From positions 32,589 to 96,588 of the forward strand of contig NW_026019272.1 in NCBI RefSeq assembly GCF_932526225.1: a DNA stretch of 64,000 bases, written 5' to 3'. Below are positions 1-16,800 of this stretch, piece by piece. Positions within the stretch are counted from its first letter, which is position 1; every line of letters begins with the position of its first letter. Under the pieces are notes generated by a model, which saw nothing but the letters and a program-made list of their open reading frames with translations, had not been told where the DNA came from and ran no database searches. This DNA is from Nematostella vectensis (Eukaryota; Cnidaria; Anthozoa; Actiniaria; Edwardsiidae). The translations under genes were made by a program, and so were the position numbers.

Positions 1-3000
1 ATCATCATTAATCATCATTGATCATCATTAATCATCATTGATCATCATAAATCATCATTAATCATCATTGATAATCATTAATCATCATTGATCATCATTA
101 ATCATCATTGATCATCATAAATCATCATTAATCATCATTGATCATCATTAATCATCATTGATCATCATAAATCATCATTGATCATCATAAATCATCATTG
201 ATCATCATTAATCATCATTGATCATCATAAATCATCATAAATCATCATAACTCATCATAAATCATCATAAATCATCATAAATCATCATAAATCATCATAA
301 ATCATCATAAATGATCATAAATCATCATAAATCATCATAAATCATCACAAATCATCATAAATCATCATTAATCGTCATAAATCATCATAAATCATCATAA
401 ATCATCATGAATCATCACAAATCATCATAAATCATCATGAATCATCACAAATCATCATTAATCATCATAAATCATCATAAATCATCATTAATCATCATTA
501 CTCATCATAAATCATCATAAATCATCATAAATCATCATTAATCATCATTAATCATCATAAATCATCATAAATCAACATTAATCATCATTAATCATCATTA
601 ATCATCATTAATCATCATTACTCATCATTACTCATCATTACTCATCATTAATCATCATTAATCATCATTACTCATCATTACTCATCATTAATCATCATTA
701 ATCATCATTAATCATCATTACTCATCATTACTCATCATTACTCATCATAAATCATCATTAATCATCAATACTCATCATTACTCATCATTACTCATCATTA
801 TTCATCATTAATCATCATTAATCATCATTACTCATCATTACTCATCATTACTCATCATTACTCATCATTACTCGTCATTACTCATCATTACTCATCATTA
901 CTCATCATTACTCATCATTACTCATCATTACTCATCATTAATCATCATTAATCATCATTACTCATCATTGATCATCATTGATCATCATAAATCATCATTA
1001 ATCATCATTGATCATCATTAATCATCATTGATCATCATAAATCATCATTAATCATCATTGATCATCATTAATCATCATTGATCATCATTAATCATCATTG
1101 ATCATCATAAATCATCATTAATCATCATTGATAATCATTAATCATCATTGATCATCATAAATCATCATTAATCATCATTAATCATCATTAATCATCATTG
1201 ATCATCATTAATCATCATTGATCATCATTAATCATCATTAATCATCATTAATCATCATAAATCATCATAAATCATCATTAATCATCATTAATCATCATTA
1301 ATCATCATAAATCATCATAAATCATCATAAATCCTCATAAATCATCATTAATCATCATAAATCATCATAAATCATCATTAATCATCATTAATCATCATTA
1401 TTCATCATTAATAATCATAAATCATCATAAATCATCATTAATCATCATTACTCATCATTAATCATCATTAATCATCATTACTCATCATTAATCATCATTA
1501 ATCATCATTAATCATCATTACTCATCATTGATCATCATTGATCATCATTAATCATCATTGATCATCATTAATCATCATTAATCATCATAAATCATCATTA
1601 ATCATCATAAATCATCATAAATCATCATAAATCATCATAAATCATCATAAATCATCTTTAATCATCATTGATCATCATTAATCATCATTAATCATCATTA
1701 ATCATCATTGATCATAATAAATCATCATTAATCATCATTGATCATCATTAATCATCATTGATCATCATAAATCATCATTAATCATCATTGATCATCATTA
1801 ATCATCATTGATCCATTGATCATCATAAATCATCATTAATCATCATTGATCATCATTAATCATCATTTATCATCATAAATCATCATTGATCATCATAAAT
1901 CATCATTGATCATCATTAATCATCATTGATCATCATAAATCATCATAACTCATCATAAATCATCATAAATCATCATAAATCATCATAAATCATCATAAAT
2001 CATCATAAATCATCATAAATCATCATAAATCATCACAAATCATCATAAATCATTTTTAATCATCATAAATCATCATAAATCATCATAAATCATCATGAAT
2101 CATCACAAATCATCATAAATCATCATGAATCATCACAAATCATCATTAATCATCATAAATCATCATAAATCATCATTAATCATCATTACTCATCATAAAT
2201 CATCATTACTCATCATTACTCATCATTACTCATCATTACTCATCATTACTCATCATTACTCATCATTACTCATCATTACTCATCATTACTCATCATTACT
2301 CATCATTACTCATCATTAATCATCATTAATCATCATTACTCATCATTGATCATCATTGATCATCATAAATCATCATTAATCATCATTGATCATCATTAAT
2401 CATCATTGATCATCATAAATCATTATTAATCATCATTGATCATCATTTATCATCATTGATCATCATTAATCATCATTGATCATCATAAATCATCATTAAT
2501 CATCATTGATAATCATTAATCATCATTGATCATCATAAATCATCATTCATCATCATTAATCATCATTAATCATCATTGATTATCATTAATCATCATTGAT
2601 CATCATAAATCATCATTGATCATCATAAATCATCATTGATCATCATTAATCATCATTGATCATCATAAATCATCATAACTCATCATAAATCATCATAAAT
2701 CATCATAAATCATCATAAATCATCATAAATCATCATAAATCATCATAAATCATCATAAATCATCATAAATCATCATAAATCATCACAAGTCATCATAAAT
2801 CATCATTAATCATCATAAATCATCATAAATCATCATAAATCATCATGAATCATCACAAATCATCATAAATCATCATGAATCATCACAAATCATCATTAAT
2901 CATCATAAATCATCATAAATCATCATTAATCATCATTACTCATCATAAATCATCATAAATCATCATAAATCATCATTAATCATCATTAATCATCATAAAT

Positions 3001-6000
3001 CATCATAAATCAACATTAATCATCATTAATCATCATTAATCATCATTAATCATCATTACTCATCATTACTCATCATTACTCATCATTAATCATCATTAAT
3101 CATCATTACTCATCATTACTCATCATTACTCATCATTAATCATCATTAATCATCATTAATCATCATTACTCATCATTACTCATCATTACTCATCATAAAT
3201 CATCATTAATCATCAATACTCATCATTACTCATCATTACTCATCATTACTCATCATTAATCATCATTAATCATCATTACTCATCATTACTCATCATTACT
3301 CATCATTACTCATCATTACTCATCATTACTCATCATTACTCATCATTACTCATCATTACTCATCATTACTCATCATTACTCATCATTACTCATCATTACT
3401 CATCATTATCATCATTAATCATCATTAATCATCATTACTCATCATTGATCATCATTGATCATCATAAATCATCATTAATCATCATTGATCATTATTAATC
3501 ATCATTAATCATCATTAATCATCATTGATCATCATTAATCATCATTGATCATCATTAATCATCATTAATCATCATTAATCATCATAAATCATCATAAATC
3601 ATCATTAATCATCATTAATCATCATTAATCATTATAAATCATCATAAATCATCATAAATCATCATAAATCATCATTAATCATCATAAATCATCATTAATC
3701 ATCATTAATCATCATTATTCATCATTAATCATCATAAATCATCATAAATCATCATTAATCATCATTACTCATCATTAATCATCATTAATCATCATTACTC
3801 ATCATTAATCATCATTAATCATCATTAATCATCATTAATCATCATTACTCATCATTGATCATCATTGATCATCATTAATCATCATTGATCATCATTAATC
3901 ATCATTGATCATCATAAATCATCATTAATCATCATTGATCATCATAAATCATCATTAATCATCATTGATCATCATTAATCATCATTGATCATCATTAATC
4001 ATCATTGATCATCATAAATCATCATTAATCATCATTGATAATCATTAATCATCATTGATCATCATTAATCATCATTGATCATCATAAATCATCATTAATC
4101 ATCATTGATCATCATTAATCATCATTGATCATCATAAATCATCATTGATCATCATAAATCATCATTGATCATCATTAATCATCATTGATCATCATAAATC
4201 ATCATAAATCATCATAACTCATCATAAATCATCATAAATCATCATAAATCATCATAAATCATCATAAATCATCATAAATGATCATAAATCATCATAAATC
4301 ATCATAAATCATCACAAATCATCATAAATCATCATTAATCGTCATAAATCATCATAAATCATCATAAATCATCATGAATCATCACAAATCATCATAAATC
4401 ATCATGAATCATCACAAATCATCATTAATCATCATAAATCATCATAAATCATCATTAATCATCATTACTCATCATAAATCATCATAAATCATCATAAATC
4501 ATCATTAATCATCATTAATCATCATAAATCATCATAAATCAACATTAATCATCATTAATCATCATTAATCATCATTAATCATCATTACTCATCATTACTC
4601 ATCATTACTCATCATTAATCATCATTAATCATCATTACTCATCATTACTCATCATTAATCATCATTAATCATCATTAATCATCATTACTCATCATTACTC
4701 ATCATTACTCATCATAAATCATCAATACTCATCCTTACTCATCATTACTCATCATTACTCATCATTACTCATCATTAATCATCATTAATCATCATTACTC
4801 ATCATTACTCATCATTACTCATCATTGCTCATCATTACTCATCATTACTCATCATTACTCATCATTACTCATCATTACTCATCATTACTCATCATTACTC
4901 ATCATTAATCATCATTAATCATCATTACTCATCATTGATCATCATTGATCATCATAAATCATCATTAATCATCATTGATCATCATTAATCATCATTGATC
5001 ATCATAAATCATCATTAATCATCATTGATCATCATTAATCATCATTGATCATCATTAATCATCATTGATCATCATAAATCATCATTAATCATCATTGATC
5101 ATCATTAATCATCATTGATCATCATAAATCATCATTAATCATCATTAATCATCATTAATCATCATTAATCATCATAAATCATCATTAATCATCATTAATC
5201 ATCATTAATCATCATAAATCATCATAAATCATCATAAATCCTCATAAATCATCATTAATCATCATAAATCATCATAAATCATCATTAATCATCATTAATC
5301 ATCATTATTCATCATTAATAATCATAAATCATCATAAATCATCATTAATCATCATTACTCATCATTAATCATCATTAATCATCATTACTCATCATTAATC
5401 ATCATTAATCATCATTAATCATCATTACTCATCATTGATCATCATTGATCATCATTAATCATCATTGATCATCATTAATCATCATTGATCATCATAAATC
5501 ATCATTAATCATCATTGATCATCATTAATCATCATTGATCATCATTAATCATCATTGATCATCATAAATCATCATTAATCATCATTGATAATCATTAATC
5601 ATCATTGATCATCATAAATCATCATTAATCATCATTGATCATCATTAATCATCATTGATCATCATAAATCATCATTAATCATCATTAATCATCATTAATC
5701 ATCATTAATCATCATTAATCATCATTGATCATCATTAATCATCATTAATCATCATTAATCATCATTAATCATCATTGATCATCATTAATCATCATTGATC
5801 ATCATAAATCATCATTAATCATCATTGATCATCATTAATCATCATTGATCATCATAAATCATCATTAATCATCATTGATCATCATTAATCATCATTGATC
5901 ATCATAAATCATCATTGATCATCATAAATCATCATTGATCATCATTAATCATCATTGATCATCATAAATCATCATAAATCATCATAACTCATCATAAATC

Positions 6001-7616
6001 ATCATAAATCATCATAAATCATCATAAATCATCATAAATCATCATAAATGATCATAAATCATCATAAATCATCATAAATCATCACAAATCATCATAAATC
6101 ATCATTAATCGTCATAAATCATCATAAATCATCATAAATCATCATGAATCATCACAAATCATCATAAATCATCATGAATCATTACAAATCATCATTAATC
6201 ATCATAAATCATCATAAATCATCATTAATCATCATTACTCATCATAAATCATCATAAATCATCATAAATCATCATTAATCATCATTAATCATCATAAATC
6301 ATCATAAATCAACATTAATCATCATTAATCATCATTAATCATCATTAATCATCATTACTCATCATTACTCATCATTACTCATCATTAATCATCATTAATC
6401 ATCATTACTCATCATTACTCATCATTAATCATCATTAATCATCATTAATCATCATTACTCATCATTACTCATCATTACTCATCATAAATCATCATTAATC
6501 ATCAATACTCATCATTACTCATCATTACTCGTCATTACTCATCATTAATCATCATTAATCATCATTACTCATCATTACTCATCATTACTCATCATTACTC
6601 ATCATTACTCATCATTACTCATCATTGATCATCATAAATCATCATTAATCATCATAAATCATCATTAATCATCATTGATCATCATTAATCATCATTGATC
6701 ATCATAAATCATCATTAATCATCATTGATCATCATTAATCATCATTGATCATCATTAATCATCATTGATCATCATAAATCATCATTAATCATCATTGATA
6801 ATCATTAATCATCATTGATCATCATAAATCATCATTAATCATCATTGATCATCATTAATCATCATTGATCATCATTAATCATCATTAATCATCATTGATC
6901 ATCATTAATCATCATTAATCATCATTAATCATCATTAAACATCATTAATCATCATAAATCATCATAAATCATCATAAATCATCATAAATCATCATAAATC
7001 ATCATAAATCATCATAAATCATCATTAATCATCATAAATCATCATAAATCATCATTAATCATCATTAATCATCATTAATCATCATTAATCATCATTAATC
7101 ATCATAAATCATCATTAATCATCTTTACTCATCATTACTCATCATTACTCATCATTAATTATCATTAATCATCATTACTCATCATTAATCATCATTACTC
7201 ATCATTACTGATCATTACTCATCATTGATCATCATTGATCATCATTAATCATCATTACTCATCATTACTCATCATTACTCATCATTACTCATCATTACTC
7301 ATCATTAATCATCATTACTCATCATTAATCATCATTACTCATCATTGATCATCATTGATCATCATAAATCATCATTAATCATCATTGATAATCATTAATC
7401 ATCATTGATCATCATAAATCATCATTAATCATCATTGATCATCATTAATCATCATTGATCATCATTAATCATCATTGATCATCATAAAACATCATTAATC
7501 ATCATAAATCATCATAAATCATCATTAATCATCATAAATCATCATTAATCATCATTAATCATCATAAATCATCATAAATCAACATTAATCATCATTAATC
7601 ATCATAAATCATCATT
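1..7616 (-). repeat. 10-bp satellite array, block 1 (ATCATCATTA orientation)
   Basis: Uninterrupted tandem 10-mers. The main forms are ATCATCATTA, ATCATCATAA, ATCATCATTG and ATCATCATTAC-phase variants. Read on the minus strand this is the same TTAATGATGA family found after 7816. Rare marker variants recur and show higher-order copies: a CATGAATCATCACAAATC motif appears near 398, 2091, 2841, 4371 and 6141. Single-base slips at 1812-1816 and about 3407 shift the register. I see no gene here; apparent short open frames only translate the repeat. Confidence 0.98.
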
Positions 7617-7816
7617 NNNNNNNNNNNNNNNNNNNNNNNNNNNNNNNNNNNNNNNNNNNNNNNNNNNNNNNNNNNNNNNNNNNNNNNNNNNNNNNNNNNN
7701 NNNNNNNNNNNNNNNNNNNNNNNNNNNNNNNNNNNNNNNNNNNNNNNNNNNNNNNNNNNNNNNNNNNNNNNNNNNNNNNNNNNNNNNNNNNNNNNNNNNN
7801 NNNNNNNNNNNNNNNN
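7617..7816. other. Assembly gap (200 N)
   Basis: Exactly 200 N, the same length as the second gap, so the size is a scaffolding placeholder. The satellite changes orientation across it (ATCATCATTA before, TTAATGATGA after). Confidence 0.99.
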
Positions 7817-10800
7817 TTAATGATGATTAATGATGATTAATGATGATTAATGATGATTAATGATGATTAATGATGATTAATGATGAGTAATGGTGAGTAA
7901 TGGTGAGTAATGGTGAGTAATGGTGAGTAATGGTGAGTAATGAAGAGTAATGAAGAGTAATGGTGAGTAATGAAGAGTAATGAAGAGTAATGAAGAGTAA
8001 TGAAGAGTAATGAAGAGTAATGACGAGTAATGAAGAGTAATGACGATTAATGACGATTAATGACGATTAATGACGATTAATGACGATTAATGACGATTAA
8101 TGACGATTAATGACGATTAATGACGATTAATGACGATTAATGACGATTAATGACGATTAATGACGATTAATGACGATTAATGACGATTAATGACGATTAA
8201 TGACGATTAATGACGATTAATGACGATTAATGTCGAGTAATGTCGATTAATGTCGATTAATGTCGATTAATGTCGATTAATGTCGATTAATGTCGATTAA
8301 TGTCGATTAATGTCGATTAATGTCGATTAATGTCGATTAATGTCGATTAATGTCGATTAATGTCGATTAATGTCGATTAATGTCGATTAATGTCGATTAA
8401 TGTCGATTAATGTCGATTAATGTCGATTAATGTCGATTAATGATGATTAATGATGATTAATGATGAGTAATGATGATTAATGATGATTAATGATGAGTAA
8501 TGATGAGTAATGATGAGTAATGATGAGTAATGATGAGTAATGATGAGTAATGATGATTAATGATGAGTAATGATGAGTAATGATGAGTAATGATGATTAA
8601 TGATGATTAATGATGATTAATGATGATTAATGATGATTAATGATGATTAATGATGATTAATGATGATTAATGATGATTAATGATGATTAATGATGATTAA
8701 TGATGATTAATGATGATTAATGATGATTAATGATGATTAATGATGAGTAATGATGAGTAATGATGATTAATGATGAGTAATGATGATTAATGATGATTAA
8801 TGATGATTAATGATGATTAATGATGATTAATGATGATTAATGATGATTAATGATGATTAATGATGATTAATGATGATTAATGATGATTAATGATGATTAA
8901 ATGATGATTAATGATGATTAATGATGATTAATGATGATTAATGATGAGTATGATGAGTAATGTCGATTAATGTCGATTAATGTCGATTAATGTCGATTAA
9001 TGTCGATTAATGTCGATTAATGTCGATTAATGTCGATTAATGTCGATTAATGTCGATTAATGTCGATTAATGTCGATTAATGTCGATTAATGTCGATTAA
9101 TGTCGATTAATGTCGATTAATGTCGATTAATGATGAGTAATGATGAGTAATGATGAGTAATGTCGATTAATGATTATTAATGATGAGTAATGTCGATTAA
9201 TGATTATTAATGATGAGTAATGTCGATTAATGATGAGTAATGTCGATTAATGATGAGTATGTCGATTAATGTCGATTAATGATGAGTAATGTCGATTAAT
9301 GATGAGTAATGTCGATTAATGATGAGTAATGTCGATTAATGATGAGTAATGTCGATTAATGATGAGTAATGTCGATTAATGATGAGTAATGTCGATTAAT
9401 GATGAGTAATTGTCGATAATGATGAGTAATGTCGATTAATGATGAGTAATGTCGATTAATGATGAGTAATGTCGATTAATGATGAGTAATGTCGATTAAT
9501 GATGAGTAATGTCGATTAATGATGAGTAATGTCGATTAATGATGAGTAATGATGAGTAATGATGAGTAATGATGAGTAATGATGAGTAATGATGAGTATG
9601 ATGAGTAATGATGATTAATGATGATTAATGATGAGTAATGATGAGTAATGATGAGTAATGATGAGTAATGATGAGTAATGATGAGTAATGATGAGTAATG
9701 ATGAGTAATGATGAGTAATGATGAGTAATGATGAGTAATGATGAGTAATGATGATTAATGATGATTAATGATGATTAATGATGAGTAATGATGAGTAATG
9801 ATGAGTAATGATAAGTAATGATGAGTAATGATGAGTAATGATGAGTAATGATGAGTAATAATGAGTAATGATGAGTAATGATGAGTAATGATGAGTAATG
9901 ATGATTAATGATGATTAATGATGAGTAATGATGAGTAATGATGAGTAATGATGAGTAATGATGAGTAATGATGAGTAATGATGATTAATGATGATTGATG
10001 ATGATTAATGATGATTAATGATGATTAATGATGATTAATGATGATCAATGATGATTAATGATGATTAATGATGATTAATGATGGTTAATGATGATTAATG
10101 ATGATTAATGATGATTAATGATGATTAATGATGATTAATGATGAGTAATGATGAGTAATGATGAGTAATGATGAGTAATGATGAGTAATGATGAGTAATG
10201 ATGAGTAATGATGAGTAATGATGAGTAATGATGAGTAATGATGAGTAATGATGAGTAATGATGAGTAATGATGAGTAATGATGAGTAATGATGAGTAATG
10301 ATGAGTAATGATGAGCAATGATGAGCAATGATGAGCAATGATGAGCAATGATGAGCAATGATGAGCAATGATGAGCAATGATGAGCAATGATGAGCAATG
10401 ATGAGCAATGATGAGCAATGATGAGCAATGATGAGCAATGATGAGCAATGATGAGCAATGATGATTAATGATGAGTAATAATGAGTAATGATGAGTAATG
10501 ATGATTAATGATGAGTAATGATGATTAATGATGAGTAATGATGATTAATGATGAGTAATGATGAGTAATGATGATTAATGATGATTAATGATGAGTAATG
10601 ATGATTAATAATGAGTAATGATGCTTAATGTCGATTAATGTCGATTAATGTCGATTAATGTCGATTAATGTCGATTAATGTCGATTAATGATGAGTAATG
10701 GTGAGTAATGGTGATTAATGATGAGTAATGATGATTAATGATGAGTAATGATGAGTAATGATGAGTAATGGTGATTAATGATGAGTAATGATGAGTAATG

Positions 10801-13800
10801 ATGAGTAATGATGAGTAATGATGAGTAATGATGAGTAATGATGATTAATGATGAGTAATGATGAGTAATGATGAGTAATGATGAGTAATGATGAGTAATG
10901 ATGAGTAATGATGAGTAATGATGAGTAATGATGATTAATGATGATTAATGATGATTAATGATGATTAATGATGATTAATGATGATTAATGATGATTAATG
11001 ATGAGTAATGATGAGTAATGATGAGTAATGATGAGTAATGATGATTAATGATGATTAATGATGATTAATGATGATTAATGATGATTAATGATGATTAATG
11101 ATGATTAATGATGATTAATGATGAGTAATGGTGAGTAATGGTGAGTAATGGTGAGTAATGGTGAGTAATGGTGAGTAATGGTGAGTAATGAAGAGTAATG
11201 AAGAGTAATGGTGAGTAATGAAGAGTAATGAAGAGTAATAAAGAGTAATGAAGAGTAATGAAGAGTAATGACGAGTAATGAAGAGTAATGACGATTAATG
11301 ACGATTAATGACGATTAATGACGATTAATGACGATTAATGACGATTAATGACGATTAATGACGATTAATGACGATTAATGACGATTAATGACGATTAATG
11401 ACGATTAATGACGATTAATGACGATTAATGACGATTAATGACGATTAATGACGATTAATGACGATTAATGTCGAGTAATGTCGATTAATGTCGATTAATG
11501 TCGATTAATGTCGATTAATGTCGATTAATGTCGATTATGTCGATTAATGTCGATTAATGTCGATTAATGTCGATTAATGTCGATTAATGTCGATTAATGT
11601 CGATTAATGTCGATTAATGTCGATTAATGTCGATTAATGTCGATTAATGTCGATTAATGTCGATTAATGATGATTAATGATGATTAATGATGAGTAATGA
11701 TGATTAATGATGATTAATGATGAGTAATGATGAGTAATGATGAGTAATGATGAGTAATGATGAGTAATGATGAGTAATGATGATTAATGATGAGTAATGA
11801 TGAGTAATGATGAGTAATGATGATTAATGATGATTAATGATGATTAATGATGATTAATGATGATTAATGATGATTAATGATGATTAATGATGATTAATGA
11901 TGATTAATGATGATTAATGATGGATAATGATGATTAATGATGATTAATGATGATTAATGATGATTAATGATGAGTAATGATGAGTAATGATGATTAATGA
12001 TGAGTAATGATGATTAATGATGATTAATGATGATTAATGATGATTAATGATGATTAATGATGATTAATGATGATTAATGATGATTAATGATGATTAATGA
12101 TGATTAATGATGATTAATGATGATTAATGATGATTAATGATGATTAATGATGATTAATGATGATTAATGATGATTAATGATGAGTAATGATGAGTAATGT
12201 CGATTAATGTCGATTAATGTAGATTAATGTCGATTAATGTCGATTAATGTCGATTAATGTCGATTAATGTCGATTAATGTCGATTAATGTCGATTAATGT
12301 CGATTAATGTCGATTAATGTCGATTAATGATGAGTAATGATGAGTAATGATGAGTAATGTCGATTAATGATTATTAATGATGAGTAATGTCGATTAATGA
12401 TTATTAATGATAAGTAATGTCGATTAATGATGAGTAATGTCGATTAATGATGAGTAATGTCGATTAATGTCGATTAATGATGAGTAATGTCGATTAATGA
12501 TGAGTAATGTCGATTAATGATGAGTAATGTCGATTAATGATGAGTAATGTCGATTAATGATGAGTAATGTCGATTAATGATGAGTAATGTCGATTAATGA
12601 TGAGTAATGTCGATTAATGATGAGTAATGTCGATTAATGATGAGTAATGTCGATTAATGATGAGTAATGTCGATTAATGATGAGTAATGTCGATTAATGA
12701 TGAGTAATGTCGATTAATGATGAGTAATGTCGATTAATGATGAGTAATGATGAGTAATGATGAGTAATGATGAGTAATGATGAGTAATGATGAGTAATGA
12801 TGAGTAATGATGAGTAATGATGATTAATGATGATTAATGATGAGTAATGATGAGTAATGATGAGTAATGATGAGTAATGATGAGTAATGATGAGTAATGA
12901 TGAGTAATGATGAGTAATGATGAGTAATGATGAGTAATGATGAGTAATGATGAGTAATGATGAGTAATGATGATTAATGATGATTAATGATGATTAATGA
13001 TGAGTAATGATGAGTAATGATGAGTAATGATGAGTAATGATGAGTAATGATGAGTAATGATGAGTAATGATGAGTAATATTGAGTAATGATGAGTAATGA
13101 TGAGTAATGATGAGTAATGATGAGTAATGATGAGTAATGATGAGTAATATTGAGTAATGATGAGTAATGATGAGTAATGATGAGTAATGATGATTAATGA
13201 TGATTAATGATGAGTAATGATGAGTAATGATGAGTAATGATGAGTAATGATGAGTAATGATGAGTAATGATGATTAATGATGATTAATGATGATTAATGA
13301 TGATTAATGATGATTAATGATGATTAATGATGATTAATGATGATTAATGATGATTAATGATGATTAATGATGGTTAATGATGATTAATGATGATTAATGA
13401 TGATTAATGATGATTAATGATGATTAATGATGAGTAATGATGAGTAATGATGAGTAATGATGAGTAATGATGAGTAATGATGAGTAATGATGAGTAATGA
13501 TGAGTAATGATGAGTAATGATGAGTAATGATGAGTAATGATGAGTAATGATGAGTAATGATGAGTAATGATGAGTAATGATGAGTAATGATGAGTAATGA
13601 TGAGTAATGATGAGCAATGATGAGCAATGATGAGCAATGATGAGCAATGATGAGCAATGATGAGCAATGATGAGCAATGATGAGCAATGATGAGCAATGA
13701 TGAGCAATGATGAGCAATGATGAGCAATGATGAGCAATGATGAGCAATGATGAGCAATGATGAGTAATGATGAGTAATGATGAGTAATGATGAGTAATGA

Positions 13801-16800
13801 TGAGTAATGATGAGTAATGATGAGTAATGATGAGTAATGATGAGTAATGATGAGTAATGATGAGTAATGATGAGTAATGATGAGTAATGATGAGTAATGA
13901 TGATTAATGATGATTAATGATGATTAATGATGATTAATGATGATTAATGATGATTAATGATGATTAATGATGATTAATGATGATTAATGATGATTAATGA
14001 TGATTAATGATGAGTAATGATGAGTAATGATGAGTAATGATGAGTAATGATGAGTAATGATGAGTAATGATGATTAATGATGATCAATGATGATTAATGA
14101 TGATTAATGATGATTAATGATGAGTAATGGTGAGTAATGGTGATTAATGATGAGTAATGATGATTAATGATGAGTAATGATGAGTAATGTTGAGTAATGG
14201 TGATTAATGATCAGTAATGATGAGTAATGATGAGTAATGATGAGTAATGATGAGTAATGATGAGTAATGATGATTAATGATGAGTAATGATGAGTAATGA
14301 TGAGTAATGATGAGTAATGATGAGTAATGATGAGTAATGATGAGTAATGATGAGTAATGATGATTAATGATGATTAATGATGATTAATGATGATTAATGA
14401 TGATTAATGATGATTAATGATGATTAATGATGATTAATGATGAGTAATGATGAGTAATGATGAGTAATGATGAGTAATGATGAGTAATGATGATTAATGA
14501 TGATTAATGATGAGTAATGATGAGTAATGATGAGTAATGATGAGTAATGATGAGTAATGATGAGTAATGATGAGTAATGATGAGTAATGATGAGTAATGA
14601 TGAGTAATGATGAGTAATGATGAGTAATGATGAGTAATGATGAGTAATGATGAGTAATGATGAGTAATGATGAGTAATGGTGAGTAATGATGAGTAATGG
14701 TGAGTAATGTCGATTAATGTCGATTAATGTCGATTAATGTCGATTAATGTCGATTAATGTCGATTAATGTCGATTAATGTCGATTAATGTCGATTAATGT
14801 CGATTAATGTCGATTAATGTCGATTAATGTCGATTAATGTCGATTAATGTCGATTAATGTCGATTAATGTCGATTAATGTCGATTAATGTCGATTAATGT
14901 CGATTAATGTCGATTAATGATGAGTAATGATGATTAATGATGAGTAATGATGAGTAATGATGAGTAATGATGAGTAATGATGAGTAATGATGAGTAATGA
15001 TGAGCAATGATGAGCAATGATGAGCAATGATGAGTAATGATGAGTAATGATGAGTAATGATGAGTAATGATGAGTAATGATGAGTAATGATGAGTAATGA
15101 TGAGTAATGATGAGTAATGATGAGTAATGATGAGTAATGATGAGTAATGATGAGTAATGATGAGTAATGATGAGTAATGATGAGTAATGATGATTAATGA
15201 TGATTAATGATGATTAATGATGATTAATGATGATTAATGATGATTAATGATGATTAATGATGATTAATGATGATTAATGATGATTAATGATGATTAATGA
15301 TGAGTAATGATGAGTAATGATGAGTAATGATGAGTAATGATGAGTAATGATGAGTAATGATGATTAATGATGATTAATGATGATTAATGATGATTAATGA
15401 TGATTAATGATGAGTAATGGTGAGTAATGGTGATTAATGATGAGTAATGATGATTAATGATGAGTAATGATGAGTAATGATGAGTAATGGTGATTAATGA
15501 TCAGTAATGATGAGTAATGATGAGTAATGATGAGTAATGATGAGTAATGATGAGTAATGATGATTAATGATGAGTAATGATGAGTAATGATGAGTAATGA
15601 TGAGTAATGATGAGTAATGATGAGTAATGATGAGTAATGATGAGTAATGATGATTAATGATGATTAATGATGATTAATGATGATTAATGATGATTAATGA
15701 TGATTAATGATGATTAATGATGATTAATGATGAGTAATGATGAGTAATGATGAGTAATGATGAGTAATGATGAGTAATGATGATTAATGATGATTAATGA
15801 TGAGTAATGATGAGTAATGATGAGTAATGATGAGTAATGATGAGTAATGATGAGTAATGATGAGTAATGATGAGTAATGATGAGTAATGATGAGTAATGA
15901 TGAGTAATGATGAGTAATGATGAGTAATGATGAGTAATGATGAGTAATGATGAGTAATGATGAGTAATGGTGAGTAATGATGAGTAATGGTGAGTAATGT
16001 CGATTAATGTCGATTAATGTCGATTAATGTCGATTAATGTCGATTAATGTCGATTAATGTCGATTAATGTCGATTAATGTCGATTAATGTCGATTAATGT
16101 CGATTAATGTCGATTAATGTCGATTAATGTCGATTAATGTCGATTAATGTCGATTAATGTCGATTAATGTCGATTAATGTCGATTAATGTCGATTAATGA
16201 TGATTAATGTCGATTAATGTCGATTAATGATGATTAATGATGATTAATGATGATTAATGATGATTAATGATGATTAATGATGATTAATGATGATTAATGA
16301 TTATTAATGATGATTAATGATGAGTAATGAAGAGTAATGGTGAGTAATGAAGAGTAATGAAGAGTAATGAAGAGTAATGAAGAGTAATGAAGAGTAATGA
16401 AGAGTAATGAAGAGTAATGAAGAGTAATGAAGAGTAATGAAGAGTAATGACGATTAATGAAGAGTAATGACGATTAATGACGATTAATGACGATTAATGA
16501 CGATTAATGACGATTAATGACGATTAATGACGATTAATGACGATTAATGACGATTAATGACGATTAATGACGATTAATGACGATTAATGACGATTAATGA
16601 CGATTAATGTCGATTAATGTCGATTAATGTCGATTAATGTCGATTAATGACGATTAATGTCGATTAATGACGAGTAATGTCGAGTAATGTCGAGTAATGT
16701 CGAGTAATGTCGAGTAATGTCGAGTAATGTCGAGTAATGTCGAGTAATGTCGATTAATGTCGATTAATGTCGATTAATGTCGATTAATGTCGATTAATGT

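Noticed and set aside
2125-2319. Open frames of HHxSSLLIIT-type peptide in the satellite (also near 10115-10458, 13404-13757, 31492-31725, 32662-32905)
   Set aside because: They are direct translations of the 10-bp repeat with no start context, codon bias or boundaries.
8220-8440. Hammerhead-like CTGATGAG words in the satellite
   Set aside because: The satellite has ATGATGAG but lacks the CUGA context, a stem II and the GAAA that complete a hammerhead core.
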